Assembly: GCF_002874965.1 (NCBI RefSeq)
Contig: NZ_CP025624.1
Coordinates: 124,001 to 188,000, forward strand
Origin: Pseudomonas sp. NC02
GTDB taxonomy: Bacteria; Pseudomonadota; Gammaproteobacteria; Pseudomonadales; Pseudomonadaceae
Direction of reading: 5' to 3'
DNA length: 64,000 nt
The stretch's first letter is position 1. Every line of letters begins with the position of its first letter. The translations under genes and the position numbers were made by a program. Below the pieces are notes generated by a model. That model made no database searches, was not told the origin of the DNA, and saw nothing but the letters and a program-made list of their open reading frames with translations. Shown here in pieces: positions 10,523-19,870 of this stretch.

Positions 10523-13500
10523 TCACAGGAAACCGGTGCTGCGCAGGTACTCGCAGCCCTTGCGTAACAGCGCCGGATTTTTTTCGGGGTAGCGCCCGCC
10601 CATCTGCTCGACGCCGCGTCGTGCGTTGTCATGGCGGATCATCGAGGTATCGCCGATGTCCTCGCCCACCCCGTTGAGGTAGAAGCCCAGTACGCCGAAC
10701 AGCGCATTGCGGCTGTCCACTGTGTGCAGGTGACGTTGCCAGTGAGCCACGCTCACCAGCTCGAATGCGTGGCCTGCCTGGCGAAAGGCGTCGACGTAGG
10801 TTTCCCAGCTCAGGGGCTGCGGGTTATGCAGGTTGAACACCGTCCCTCCAGCACGGCAGCGGCTGCTGTGGAACGCAATAAACCGGGCGAGAAAGTCCAC
10901 CGGCATCAGGTCGAAATTCAACTCAAGGTGCGGCACCAGGCCCAGTTGGAGTGAACCTTTGAGCATCAACATCAGGCGATTCTTCTGTGGCTCGCAGACT
11001 CCGCTGCGGCTGTTGAAGCTGATGTTCCCCGGGCGATGGATATTGACCCAGGCACCTTGCGCTGCGGCGCGTCCCAGCAAGCGTTCGGCAACCCATTTGG
11101 ACAGGTTGTAGCCATTCTGGATGTAGAGCGGCGGGGTGGCCGCGGCGGGGTTTTCGAGTACCTGGCCATGTGCGTCGATACTGCTGGCGGCCGACAGCGT
11201 CGAGATAAAATTGAAGACCTTCTTGCACCGGGTTTCACACAGGCGCAGGCATTCCAGCACCGGTTCGACGTTGTCCTTGGCCAGGGTGGCGTAATCCATC
11301 ACATGATTGACGTGGGCGGCGTTGTGCACCAACACGCCGAACTCCCCGGCGAGGTAGTCATACACCTCACTCGACAGGCCAAGACGCGGCTGGCTGATGT
11401 CGGCGGCATACACCTGCACCCGGCTCAGGTCCAGGTGTTCCAGACGGTACTCTCGCAGGGCCTCGGCAAACCTCGCGGTCGCCGAATGTCCGGGTCGTTC
11501 GCGCACCAGGCACGCCACTTCAAGTGCACCCTCGGCCAACAGTGCCTCGACGATATGCACCCCGAGAAAACTGTTGGCCCCGGTCACGATCACCCGGCGA
11601 CGTTCGCCCGCCTGTTCAGCCGGCAATGTCTGCACATGCAGCTCACGCAGCGCATCCTGGGTTGCCTGGCCGGTCGGTGCTTCGGGTGGTGCGTCGTCCC
11701 CCATCAGCGTAGCGAGGGTACGAACCGTGGGGGTTTCAAAAAACCGACTTAGGGATAGGCTGCGCCCGAACTGCTCGCGGATACGCAGCAGCATCGTCGA
11801 CAGCAGGATGGAATGGCCGCCAAGATTGAAGAAGCTCTCGTCGGCCGACAGCTGCGTGACCGGCATGCCCAGCAACTCGCTCCACAGGTTGAGCAACTGC
11901 ACTTGCATGGGCGTGTGCGGTTCGCCGTGAATGATGGCCGGCAGCGTTGGAGTCGGTAACGCCAGCAATGCCTGGCGGTCGACCTTTCCGTTGGGGGTGC
12001 ACGGCATGCTCGCAAGTTCCGTGCACAGGGTTGGGCGCAAATAGTCCGGCAGTGTTTGCCGGGCATGCTGCGTCAGTGCAGGCAGGGCGTCTTGTGTTTC
12101 GGGCTGAGCAACAAAAGCCAGGATTCGCCGCTCACGGTCAATCACCACCGCCACTTGGCGAAACAGCTGACTGCTGCGCAGGCAATGTTCGATCTCTTGC
12201 GGTTCGACCCGGAACCCACGGATCTTCACCTGCTGATCCCGGCGCCCGACCAACTCGATGCCGGCAGCGGTCCACTTCGCCAGGTCGCCTGTGCGGTAGG
12301 CCCGCAAGGTCTGGCCGTCGGGCAACTCCAGGGGGACGAAATGCTCGGCGGTCTGACGCGGCTGGTTGAGGTAACCCAGGCTGACGCCGGGACCGGCGAT
12401 GTACAGTTCGCCCAACACCTGCTCATCCACCGGTTGCAGGTGCTCGTCGAGGATCAGTACCTGGCTGTTGGCGATGGGCGTGCCGAGGTTGCGATTGCTG
12501 TCGCCCGGCTGCAACGTGTGGCTGGTCACCAGCACGGTGGCTTCGGTGGGCCCGTAGAAATTGTGCAGGCGGCACTGGCCTGCCAACTGCTCGATGACAT
12601 AGGGCTCGCACACGTCGCCTCCGGTCATCAGGTGCGCCAGGCCCAGGGGTTGATCCAGCGGCAGGATGCTCAGCAGCGCCGGCGGCAGGAAGGCGTGGGT
12701 GACGCGCTGTTGTCGGATCAACTCCACCAGTTGCTGCGGGTCGCGTCGCTGGTCTTCACTGGGCACGATCAGCTCGGCGCCCGCGATCAGGCTCGGGAAG
12801 ATATCGATCAGGGACGAGTCAAAACTCAAGGGCGAAAACTGCAAGACCCGGCTGTGTTCGCTCAGCTGCACATGACCCCCGAACCAGGCGCTGAAATGGG
12901 CCAGGTTGTGCTGGCTGAGCAGCACGCCCTTGGGGTGGCCGGTAGTGCCCGAGGTGTGGAGCACCATGCAAGGGTCGTCCATGGCGGGGCGCTGGCGCAT
13001 TGGCAGCGAGGTGTCGGGAGTGTCGACGGCACTCACATCCAATGCACAAAACCCGTCCCGCAGTGGATGCTTGCCATCATCCAGCAGCACCGAGACGCCG
13101 GCGTTTTCCAGCATCGCTTGCTGGCGTTGCAGCGGGTGGCCCGGCTCCAGGGGCAGGTACACCGCACCGCAGGCGAGTACCGCGAGAATGCTGGCGTACA
13201 GCTCCAGGGATTTGTCCAGGCAGACGCCGATTACCGGCGGTGTGTCGTGGGGCCCAAGCAGAGGTCTCAGACGGTGCTGGATAGCCAGGCTCTGGCGATG
13301 CAACTGTCGGTAAGTCAGCCCGCTGCCGGCAATGTTCAACGCTGGCCGGTCGGCGAAGGTTTGCAGACTGTTTTCCAATCGTTCGATCAGGGGTACCTGG
13401 GCTTGCTGCTGCAGAGCCAAATCGGCCGTCAGGTTAAAACGATGCAGGTACGCCAGGGATGCGAGCGCTTGCAGGCCGTGTTCCGGATCATCAGAGGCGA

Positions 13501-13906
13501 CGGCCGCCTGCGAGAAATAGCCCGGGTCCCGGGAGAACCCACTCACCTGTTGGGCTACCCACTCCACCAGGCTGCGTACTGCGTGTTGACGCAGCCGTTG
13601 ACCATTGCCACAGGCTTCTCCGGCAACCTCCAGGGTTGTCAGGAGTCGCCGTGAATGGGCGTAACACCTGAGCTGCAGGGCCGGCAATCCACAGTCGGTC
13701 AACGCTCCCATACCCACGCGCAGGCTCATCAAGGCTGTGCACGTCACGCCGGGCGGAACCTCCTCGCTACCGTCATCAATCAGCAGGTCTACTAGGTGGG
13801 TGACATCCTGTGCTCGCACCACCCCATGACCGTATTGCGCCAATGTCTCACCCAGTTCATTCAGCGCCGCGCTGAAGCCCGCCAGCCCAATCTTCAGGTG
13901 CCTCAT
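10523..13906 (-). CDS. mgoA: Nonribosomal peptide synthetase MgoA (PvfC): adenylation, carrier, thioester reductase
   Basis: 1127 residues. An N-terminal region of about 170 residues has no domain I can name. An adenylation domain spans about 175-650 (HTSGTTGHPKG at 317, YGPTEA at 451, NGKVDR near 640). A carrier domain has LGGHSI with the phosphopantetheine serine near 699. A C-terminal thioester reductase has the NAD(P)-binding VTGANSFLG near 774 and the YNLSK catalytic motif at 933-937. There is no condensation domain. This A-T-R layout beside an AurF-type oxygenase is that of MgoA/PvfC, which load a branched-chain amino acid and release it reductively on the way to leudiazen/valdiazen-type or pyrazine N-oxide signals. 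The start overlaps mgoC by four bases. Confidence 0.93.
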   Translation of the reverse strand: MRHLKIGLAGFSAALNELGETLAQYGHGVVRAQDVTHLVDLLIDDGSEEVPPGVTCTALMSLRVGMGALTDCGLPALQLRCYAHSRRLLTTLEVAGEACGNGQRLRQHAVRSLVEWVAQQVSGFSRDPGYFSQAAVASDDPEHGLQALASLAYLHRFNLTADLALQQQAQVPLIERLENSLQTFADRPALNIAGSGLTYRQLHRQSLAIQHRLRPLLGPHDTPPVIGVCLDKSLELYASILAVLACGAVYLPLEPGHPLQRQQAMLENAGVSVLLDDGKHPLRDGFCALDVSAVDTPDTSLPMRQRPAMDDPCMVLHTSGTTGHPKGVLLSQHNLAHFSAWFGGHVQLSEHSRVLQFSPLSFDSSLIDIFPSLIAGAELIVPSEDQRRDPQQLVELIRQQRVTHAFLPPALLSILPLDQPLGLAHLMTGGDVCEPYVIEQLAGQCRLHNFYGPTEATVLVTSHTLQPGDSNRNLGTPIANSQVLILDEHLQPVDEQVLGELYIAGPGVSLGYLNQPRQTAEHFVPLELPDGQTLRAYRTGDLAKWTAAGIELVGRRDQQVKIRGFRVEPQEIEHCLRSSQLFRQVAVVIDRERRILAFVAQPETQDALPALTQHARQTLPDYLRPTLCTELASMPCTPNGKVDRQALLALPTPTLPAIIHGEPHTPMQVQLLNLWSELLGMPVTQLSADESFFNLGGHSILLSTMLLRIREQFGRSLSLSRFFETPTVRTLATLMGDDAPPEAPTGQATQDALRELHVQTLPAEQAGERRRVIVTGANSFLGVHIVEALLAEGALEVACLVRERPGHSATARFAEALREYRLEHLDLSRVQVYAADISQPRLGLSSEVYDYLAGEFGVLVHNAAHVNHVMDYATLAKDNVEPVLECLRLCETRCKKVFNFISTLSAASSIDAHGQVLENPAAATPPLYIQNGYNLSKWVAERLLGRAAAQGAWVNIHRPGNISFNSRSGVCEPQKNRLMLMLKGSLQLGLVPHLELNFDLMPVDFLARFIAFHSSRCRAGGTVFNLHNPQPLSWETYVDAFRQAGHAFELVSVAHWQRHLHTVDSRNALFGVLGFYLNGVGEDIGDTSMIRHDNARRGVEQMGGRYPEKNPALLRKGCEYLRSTGFL

Positions 13907-14850
13907 GGGTGCCCTCCTGGCGCCGCAAGAAAGGCATCCAGCGCCCCAACCACACTCGGCGTTTGCAGCAGGCCGCTGTGGTTCAGGAAGCCCATGATAT
14001 TGCCGATCAACGGGTGCTGGCGGGTAATGGGAAAGCCCATCGCCTGCACTTCAGTGCGCAGCGCAGAGCGCGTGCCGTCACTGACATCCAGGTGCTCGAT
14101 CAAGTGCAGGTCGAAGTTTTTCTGCAGGTCGTGGGTCAGGTAATGCTGGAGAAAAACCGGCAGGATCCGGGCGATACAGTCGCGGTCCGCGGCGTCTGCA
14201 GACTGCCAATAAATACGCACCAGGCGCGTCCAGAAAAGCGCGTGGCGGCCCTCGTCAAACAAGTGGTCGGCCATCAACCCACGGATGGACTGCTTGACAC
14301 TGTCGTCCTTGGAAAACGCTGCCACGTCATGGGTCACGGTGTTCTCGGCGATGGCCACGGCAATCAGTTCCACGGCATCGCGCAGGTGTTCGGGCGCCAG
14401 CGCCAGTGCGGCAGGCAAGGCGCGGCTCAGCTCGATTTGCGCGGGTAGTTCAAGGGGTGGGATCCCGGTCATCTCGATGGTCTGTTGCATGAAATCGAGG
14501 GCGACGAGGGCGTGGTAATCCTCGTCCACCACCACGGTCATGGCGTCGTAGCGACAGGCAAGCGGGAAGGGCACCGAAAAGCGATTCTTGGCGATGCTGC
14601 GTGCGGTCTTGTCGACGATCTCGGTTTCAAAGATCACCACGTCGTTGATGAACTTGTAGAACGTCTGCAGCAAGACAAAATCACGGCACTGCGGGCATCG
14701 GTCGATAAAGGTCGCGCTCAGCACCAGAGGCTGTCGGCTCAGGGGATAGATCAGTTTCTGATCGTTTTCCAGCCGCCGCCGCGGGCGTGTGCGGATGGTC
14801 GCGCGGCGCTCCCAGTCGTCGGCAAATGAGCGGTAGTCGGCAGGGTTCAT
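13903..14850 (-). CDS. mgoC: AurF-like diiron N-oxygenase MgoC (PvfB)
   Basis: About 315 residues of the p-aminobenzoate N-oxygenase AurF family. Carboxylate/histidine diiron ligands are visible in the order [16 protein letters not shown] and [10 protein letters not shown]. In mgo/pvf/ham pathways this enzyme oxidises the amino acid-derived nitrogen, the step that leads to N-N bond or N-oxide products. The frame opens at 14871, but the start at 14850 has CGGAG 8 bases upstream and overlaps the mgoB stop as ATGA. The gene is therefore translationally coupled on both sides. Confidence 0.92.
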   Translation of the reverse strand: MNPADYRSFADDWERRATIRTRPRRRLENDQKLIYPLSRQPLVLSATFIDRCPQCRDFVLLQTFYKFINDVVIFETEIVDKTARSIAKNRFSVPFPLACRYDAMTVVVDEDYHALVALDFMQQTIEMTGIPPLELPAQIELSRALPAALALAPEHLRDAVELIAVAIAENTVTHDVAAFSKDDSVKQSIRGLMADHLFDEGRHALFWTRLVRIYWQSADAADRDCIARILPVFLQHYLTHDLQKNFDLHLIEHLDVSDGTRSALRTEVQAMGFPITRQHPLIGNIMGFLNHSGLLQTPSVVGALDAFLAAPGGHP

Positions 14851-15611
14851 GCGCTCATCTCCGGCAGGCACCTATGCAACCCATCCCATAAGGCCAGGCG
14901 GCTTTCCACGGCGCCGAGGGCGCAACTGTCGGCTTGCTGCTCGCGGCTTGGGTCGCCGAGGGTAAGGCGTTGCAGCAATTGCGTTGCCGCCGGGCCATGC
15001 TCCTGGGCGTCGATCTCCATGTGGCGCTTGAGGTAGTAGCAGAAGGTGGGCGCCTGGCGATGGAGCACCTCGCACTCCTCCAGGATGCGCTTGAACATCG
15101 CCGGGATGACGCTCTCGCGCCCGTGGAGAAAGGCAGCCGCCACGCAGTGCGTCGGTGCGTCCAGGGCAACCTGCAGGGTACTTTTGACGAACCGGGCCAC
15201 GGACGGGTGGATATCGATTTTTTGCAGGGCCGTTTCTGCATCGTTGCCGTCACGCTGCAGGCTGACGAACCGCTCGATGTTCGCCGTGCTCGCGCCGACT
15301 TCACGCATGGCTTCCAGGTACAACTCGAAGTGGCTGCCGTGCCCATGGCCGGGATACGCGTCCGACTCTTCGCCCAATACGATCTCATTGATCAGGCGAG
15401 CCGCTTGCGGGTCCGTTGGCGGTAACCAGGGCAGGCGCATACCGGTGAGGTCATGTTGCAGGCGTTTGGTGAGTGTCATGAAGTCCCACACGGCGAATAC
15501 GTGGTTTTCCATAAAGTACTGCAACTTTGGAAGGGTATTTATATGTTTGAATATTGGATGGATATGTAACTTCTGCTTTTTTTGTTTAAGCAGGTGTGAG
15601 TGCTGGAACAT
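14847..15611 (-). CDS. mgoB: Haem-oxygenase-like (DUF3050) protein MgoB (PvfA)
   Basis: About 254 residues of the DUF3050 family, an all-helical haem-oxygenase-like fold. Recognisable blocks are [30 protein letters not shown], here split into [11 protein letters not shown] and [13 protein letters not shown], then [20 protein letters not shown] and a C-terminal [12 protein letters not shown]. The repeated H/E residues could form a diiron site (inference). It is the first gene of the mgo operon. The frame extends to 15746; 15611 is chosen because the conserved family sequence begins soon after, although the ribosome site is weak. The DNA around 15520-15600 is AT-rich. Confidence 0.88.
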   Translation of the reverse strand: MFQHSHLLKQKKQKLHIHPIFKHINTLPKLQYFMENHVFAVWDFMTLTKRLQHDLTGMRLPWLPPTDPQAARLINEIVLGEESDAYPGHGHGSHFELYLEAMREVGASTANIERFVSLQRDGNDAETALQKIDIHPSVARFVKSTLQVALDAPTHCVAAAFLHGRESVIPAMFKRILEECEVLHRQAPTFCYYLKRHMEIDAQEHGPAATQLLQRLTLGDPSREQQADSCALGAVESRLALWDGLHRCLPEMSA

Positions 15612-16062
15612 GTTGATGCCTATAAGTCGTGTCTCTTCCCTGATAAAAGCGTTGTGCTTTAGCGACAAATAAACATTGGTTTTCACGGATGCGCGGGTGC
15701 CTTGATAACAGGCAGCCCTGTACGAGGCTGACACTGTTACTGGCAAGCAGCATGCTGTGACAAAATACCAAGGCTTTATTTAAAGGAACGCCACGCGCAG
15801 TGACGCACCGAGCATGGATTCACGCTGTCGATTGGGAGAATTGGAGTGTTGGTAATAATCTGATTAAGTATTCAGGTGTTTTTAGTTTTATAAGTTTTTC
15901 GAGTTGGAATATTGCGGTAGTTGGATCGCTCTGCGGAGTGTGTGAAGTTTTCTTTGGGCTTAATGGTTTAACGGGAGTAATGGTGGTGCACTGGCCTCCG
16001 TCGGCCAGCGTCACTTTGCAGCGCTTTGTGGTCGAGGGAGGCGTTTCAGTTCCACGCGGAAT
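15612..16062. other. Intergenic region between mgoB and a GntR gene
   Basis: About 450 bases holding the promoter side of the mgo operon. Stretches at 15660-15690 and 15835-15925 are clearly AT-richer than the flanks. An open frame at 15800-16108 on the plus strand exists, but it overlaps the end of the GntR gene, lacks a ribosome site and has atypical composition. No RNA gene or repeat was recognised. Confidence 0.5.
15633..15642 (-). promoter_or_regulatory. Candidate RsmA/CsrA binding site in the mgoB leader
   Basis: On the transcribed strand the leader reads ucagggaaga, close to the RsmA consensus with a central GGA, 22-31 bases before the proposed mgoB start. The mgo operon is reported to be under GacS/GacA control in other pseudomonads, which acts through RsmA-type proteins. 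A single site without a checked stem-loop is weak evidence. Confidence 0.35.
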
Positions 16063-16773
16063 TTACAGCGCAGCGTTCTGTTCAGTCTCTTCAAGAGTTT
16101 TGAGGTAACCCGTAATCACCTCCATGCCGCGGGTAAGGTGGTTACGCAGGGTCAGGATGCTTTCGTCGACCTTCTTTTGCGCCACGAGGTCGAGCAGTTC
16201 GCGGTGATCTTCCTGGGACGTCTTGCCCAGGCCCATGGCCTCGAGGTTGAAGCGCAGGAAACGTTCCTCTTCGTTCAAGCCGTGTTCAACCAGCTTGAGC
16301 AACCGCTGATTGCCCGCCTTGCCATAAAGCGCCATGTGGAACAGGCGGTTGAGGCGGCCGATTTCGGTGTAGTCGCTTTCCCGTTCCAGCGCGTCGATAA
16401 AGGCGCCAGCCTGGGCGATGTCATCGGGCGTGAGCAGGGGAATCGACAAGCGCAGCGCTTCGGATTCGAGGAGTATGCGCAGGGCGTAGGTTTCCGCCGA
16501 GTGGTCCTCGATCAGTGGCGCCACCACCGCGCCTTTGTGGGTGACCACATGCAGCAGCGATTGGGCTTCCAGTTGACGCAATGCCTCGCGCACCGGCATC
16601 CGGCTGACCCCGAACAAGCTGGCCAGCTCCTGTTGACGCATGGCGGTGCCACAGGGCAAGCGGCCATCCAGGATGGCGTTGCGCAATGTTTCTTCAATCA
16701 CGGAGCGGGCGAGATGGGCGGGGATAGGCCCGCTGATCTGGATGCTGCTCAAAGGGTTCGGCTTCTGCGTCAC
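16063..16773 (-). CDS. GntR-family transcriptional regulator, FCD/FadR subfamily
   Basis: 236 residues. The N-terminal winged helix-turn-helix (TLRNAILDGRLPCGTAMRQ, LFGVSRMPVREALRQLE, VTHKGAVVAPL) is followed by a helical FCD ligand domain whose metal-binding pattern is visible (D/N-R-x-FH in RLNRLFHMALY, then EDHRELL and RNHLTRGME). GTG start with a strong aaggagg site upstream. It is divergent from the dioxygenase and importer genes and most likely controls them in response to a small organic acid-like effector. A palindrome in the shared gap is the candidate operator. Confidence 0.88.
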   Translation of the reverse strand: MTQKPNPLSSIQISGPIPAHLARSVIEETLRNAILDGRLPCGTAMRQQELASLFGVSRMPVREALRQLEAQSLLHVVTHKGAVVAPLIEDHSAETYALRILLESEALRLSIPLLTPDDIAQAGAFIDALERESDYTEIGRLNRLFHMALYGKAGNQRLLKLVEHGLNEEERFLRFNLEAMGLGKTSQEDHRELLDLVAQKKVDESILTLRNHLTRGMEVITGYLKTLEETEQNAAL

Positions 16774-16809
16774 GACTACGCTATCCTCCTTTTCAAGGTG
16801 AGGTGGCTA

Positions 16810-16821
16810 ATTGGATCCAAT
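16810..16821. promoter_or_regulatory. Perfect palindrome, candidate GntR operator
   Basis: attggatccaat is a perfect 12-base palindrome located 37 bases upstream of the GntR start, in the gap shared with the divergent importer operon. FCD-type regulators often bind short palindromes of the TTGnnnnCAA kind. Confidence 0.45.
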
Positions 16822-17071
16822 GCACACTAGAGATTGTCCACAAGCTTGTCAAACGGGCAAGGTTTCGGCTTGTAAGCGACTCAACAGCGTGTTCTTCGGG
16901 CCCACAGCTCCCATTTGTCAGGTCTTACAGGCTAAAGGTCCGTCGTGCACATTTTATTCCCGGGAGTCGGGCCAACAGCGGTATTGCTGCATATCGATAT
17001 TCACTAACGGTATTTAAAATGCGGTTCTTATGACTATAAAGTCACTCTCCTGACTGCACGGGAGTGAACTC

Positions 17072-17965
17072 ATGTCTGCCACCTCTACTGTTCCAACAGC
17101 GACCGACACCACACAAACCTTCGAGATCCGTCCATTTCCCGGCAGCGTCGGCGCCGAAATCATAGGCCTGGACCTGGCCCGCCCGGTCAGCGACCAGGAC
17201 TTCGCACGCATTCACCGCGCGCATCTGGACCATCACGTCGTGGTCTTCCGCGACCAACGTATCACCCCCGAGCAACAGATCGCCTTCAGCCGCCGTTTCG
17301 GCGTGCTGCAAATCCATGTGCTCAAACAATTCCTGCTGGCCAACCACCCGGAAATCCTGATCGTCTCCAACATCATCGAAAACGGCCAATCCATCGGCCT
17401 GGGAGACGCCGGCAAGTTCTGGCACTCGGACCTCTCCTATAAGGAGCTACCGAGCCTGGGCTCGATGCTCCATGCCCAGGAGCTGCCGTCCGAGGGTGGC
17501 GACACGTTGTTCGCCGACATGCATAAAGCCTGGGACAACCTGCCCGAGTCCCTGCGAAAGGCCGTTGAAGGCCGCAGCGCCGCGCACTCCTACACCGCAC
17601 GCTACAGCGAAACCAAATTCGAAGGCAATTGGCGCCCGACCCTCACGCCCGAGCAACTCGCTCAAGTGGCGGAAGTGGTACACCCGATTGTGCGCACCCA
17701 CCCGGAAAACGGCCGCAAGGCGCTGTTCGTCAGCGAGGGCTTCACCACCCGTATCGTCGGCCTGCCTGAGGATGAAAGCCGCGACCTGCTGGCCCAGCTG
17801 TACGCCCACAGCGTGCTGCCGGAAAACATCTACCGCCATCAGTGGCAGCCCCACGACATGGTGTTCTGGGACAACCGCTCGCTGATCCACCTGGCGGCCG
17901 GCTGCCCCAGCCACCTGCGGCGCAAGCTGTACCGCACCACCATCCAGGGCGACGCGCCTTTCTGA
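17072..17965 (+). CDS. TauD/TfdA-family Fe(II)/2-oxoglutarate dioxygenase
   Basis: 297 residues with the facial triad of the family: HxD in FWHSDLSYKE, the distal histidine in LIHLAAG, and the 2-oxoglutarate-binding arginine in RRKLYRTTI. The N-terminal GAEIIGLDLARPVSDQDF is typical. Such enzymes hydroxylate a substrate such as taurine, an alkylsulfonate or an alkyl sulfate with release of the functional group. The neighbouring SsuABC/TauABC-like importer suggests it acts on the imported compound. The divergent GntR gene argues for substrate-specific induction. Substrate unknown. Confidence 0.88.
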   Translation: MSATSTVPTATDTTQTFEIRPFPGSVGAEIIGLDLARPVSDQDFARIHRAHLDHHVVVFRDQRITPEQQIAFSRRFGVLQIHVLKQFLLANHPEILIVSNIIENGQSIGLGDAGKFWHSDLSYKELPSLGSMLHAQELPSEGGDTLFADMHKAWDNLPESLRKAVEGRSAAHSYTARYSETKFEGNWRPTLTPEQLAQVAEVVHPIVRTHPENGRKALFVSEGFTTRIVGLPEDESRDLLAQLYAHSVLPENIYRHQWQPHDMVFWDNRSLIHLAAGCPSHLRRKLYRTTIQGDAPF

Positions 17966-17979
17966 CCCGGAGCATGACC

Positions 17980-19005
17980 ATGTCCAAGAAAACCCCATTT
18001 GCGCGCCTGGCCGCGACGGTCGGCCTGGGCGTCAGCCTGCTGGCCGGCAGTCTTGTGGCGCCTGCCGCCGCCCAGGCCGAAGGCGAAATTCGCATCGCCG
18101 AGCAGTTTGGCATCGTCTACCTGTTGCTCAACGTGGTGCGCGACCAGAACCTGATCGAAAAATACGGCAAGCAGGAAGGCATCGACATCAAGGTCGACTG
18201 GACGCAACTGTCCGGCGGCGCAGCCGTCAATGATGCGCTGCTCTCCGGTTCCATCGACATCGCCGGGGCCGGCGTTGGCCCGCTGCTGACTATCTGGGAC
18301 CGCACCCACGGCAAGCAGAACGTGAAAGCCGTCGCCTCCCTGGGCAACTTCCCCTACTACCTGGTGAGCAACAATCCCAAGGTCAAGACCATTGCCGACT
18401 TCACCGAAAAAGACCGCATTGCCGTACCGGCAGTGGGCGTTTCCGTGCAGTCGCGTTTCCTGCAATACGCTGCCGCCAAGCAATGGGGCGACAAGGAATT
18501 CAATCGCCTCGACAAGTACACCGTTGCCGTCCCGCACCCGGATGCCACGGCTGCGCTGATTGCCGGTGGCACCGAGCTGACCGGGCACTTCTCCAACCCG
18601 CCGTTCCAGGAGCAGGCCCTGACCAACCCGAACGTGCATGTGGTGCTCAACTCCTATGACATCCTCGGGCCTAACTCGCCGACCGTGCTGTTCGCCACCG
18701 AGAAATTCCGCAACGACAACCCGAAAACCTACAAGGCGTTCGTCGAGGCACTGACCGAAGCGGCGCAGTTCGCCCAGAACGACAAAGGTGCCGCAGCCGA
18801 TACCTACATCCGCGTGACCAAGGCCAAGATCGACCGCGCCGAGCTGCTGAAAATCATCGAAAACCCGCAGTTCGAATTCAGCGTCACACCGAAAAACACC
18901 TACCCGCTGGCGGAATTCCTCTACCGCGTCGGCGCGATCAAAAACAAACCCGAATCGTGGAAGGACTACTTCTTCCAGGACGCCAAGCCGCTGCAAGGGA
19001 GCTGA
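17980..19005 (+). CDS. ABC importer substrate-binding protein, SsuA/TauA-like
   Basis: 342 residues. A signal peptide ends near APAAAQAEG, and the mature part has the NMT1/SsuA fold pattern (IRIAEQFGIVYLLLNVVRD, IDIAGAGVGPLLTIWD, YYLVSNNPKVKTIADF). It should capture the substrate in the periplasm for the ATPase and permease encoded next. The frame is open much further upstream inside the dioxygenase gene. The ATG at 17980 is chosen because ggag lies 7 bases before it; an alternative ATG two codons earlier is too close. Confidence 0.88.
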   Translation: MSKKTPFARLAATVGLGVSLLAGSLVAPAAAQAEGEIRIAEQFGIVYLLLNVVRDQNLIEKYGKQEGIDIKVDWTQLSGGAAVNDALLSGSIDIAGAGVGPLLTIWDRTHGKQNVKAVASLGNFPYYLVSNNPKVKTIADFTEKDRIAVPAVGVSVQSRFLQYAAAKQWGDKEFNRLDKYTVAVPHPDATAALIAGGTELTGHFSNPPFQEQALTNPNVHVVLNSYDILGPNSPTVLFATEKFRNDNPKTYKAFVEALTEAAQFAQNDKGAAADTYIRVTKAKIDRAELLKIIENPQFEFSVTPKNTYPLAEFLYRVGAIKNKPESWKDYFFQDAKPLQGS

Positions 19006-19006
19006 C

Positions 19007-19858
19007 ATGAACGCGCCCTTGCAAGGCCACACGGCCAGCAACCCGACCACCACCGAAGCACTGCTTTCGGTGGATAAAGTCAGCCTTGAATACCGCACGC
19101 CCGAACGGGTGGTGCGGGCCACTCACCAGGTCAGCTTCGCGATCGATCCGGCAGACCGCTTTGTATTGCTGGGGCCTTCGGGCTGCGGCAAATCCACACT
19201 GTTGAAATCCATCGCCGGCTTTATCAAGCCGTGTGAGGGCGAGATCCGTCTGCTCGGGCAAAAAGTCGAGCAGCCAGGGCCGGACCGTATCGTGGTGTTC
19301 CAGGAGTTCGACCAACTGCCACCGTGGAAAACCGTCAAGCAGAACGTCATGTTCCCGCTGCTGGCGTCCAAAACCCTCAAGCGTCGCGAGGCCGAAGAGC
19401 GGGCGCTGTACTACCTGGAAAAAGTCGGCCTTACGGCCTTTGCCGATGCCTACCCGCACACCCTGTCCGGCGGCATGAAAGCCCGCGTGGCAATCGCCCG
19501 GGCGTTGGCCATGCAGCCGAAAATCCTGCTGATGGATGAACCCTTCGCCGCCCTCGACGCCCTGACCCGGCGCAAGATGCAGGAAGAACTATTGCTGCTC
19601 TGGGAAGAGGTGCGTTTCACCCTGCTGTTCGTCACCCACTCCATCGAGGAAGCGCTGGTGGTGGGCAACCGCATCCTGTTGCTGTCGCCGCACCCGGGGC
19701 GGGTGCGGGCGGAAATCCACAGCCATCAATACGACCTGCACAGCCTCGGCGGTGTGGAGTTCCAGGCTTCGGCGCGGCGCATTCATCGGCTGTTGTTTGA
19801 TGAAGCGCCCGAGGTGGAAACCGAACTGGGTTTCGCCGATATCCGCATCGCTTATTGA
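19007..19858 (+). CDS. ABC importer ATP-binding protein, SsuB/TauB-like
   Basis: 283 residues with Walker A LGPSGCGKST, Q-loop VFQEFDQLPPWKTV, signature LSGGMKARVAIARAL, Walker B ILLMDEPFAALDAL and the switch histidine in LFVTHS. It energises the importer formed with the proteins encoded on both sides. It starts directly after the binding-protein stop, with gggag six bases before the ATG. Confidence 0.92.
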   Translation: MNAPLQGHTASNPTTTEALLSVDKVSLEYRTPERVVRATHQVSFAIDPADRFVLLGPSGCGKSTLLKSIAGFIKPCEGEIRLLGQKVEQPGPDRIVVFQEFDQLPPWKTVKQNVMFPLLASKTLKRREAEERALYYLEKVGLTAFADAYPHTLSGGMKARVAIARALAMQPKILLMDEPFAALDALTRRKMQEELLLLWEEVRFTLLFVTHSIEEALVVGNRILLLSPHPGRVRAEIHSHQYDLHSLGGVEFQASARRIHRLLFDEAPEVETELGFADIRIAY

Positions 19859-19870
19859 AGGGTTTGCACC

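Noticed and set aside
15800..16108. 102-codon plus-strand frame between mgoB and the GntR gene
   Set aside because: Overlaps the end of the GntR gene, lacks a ribosome site and any family resemblance.
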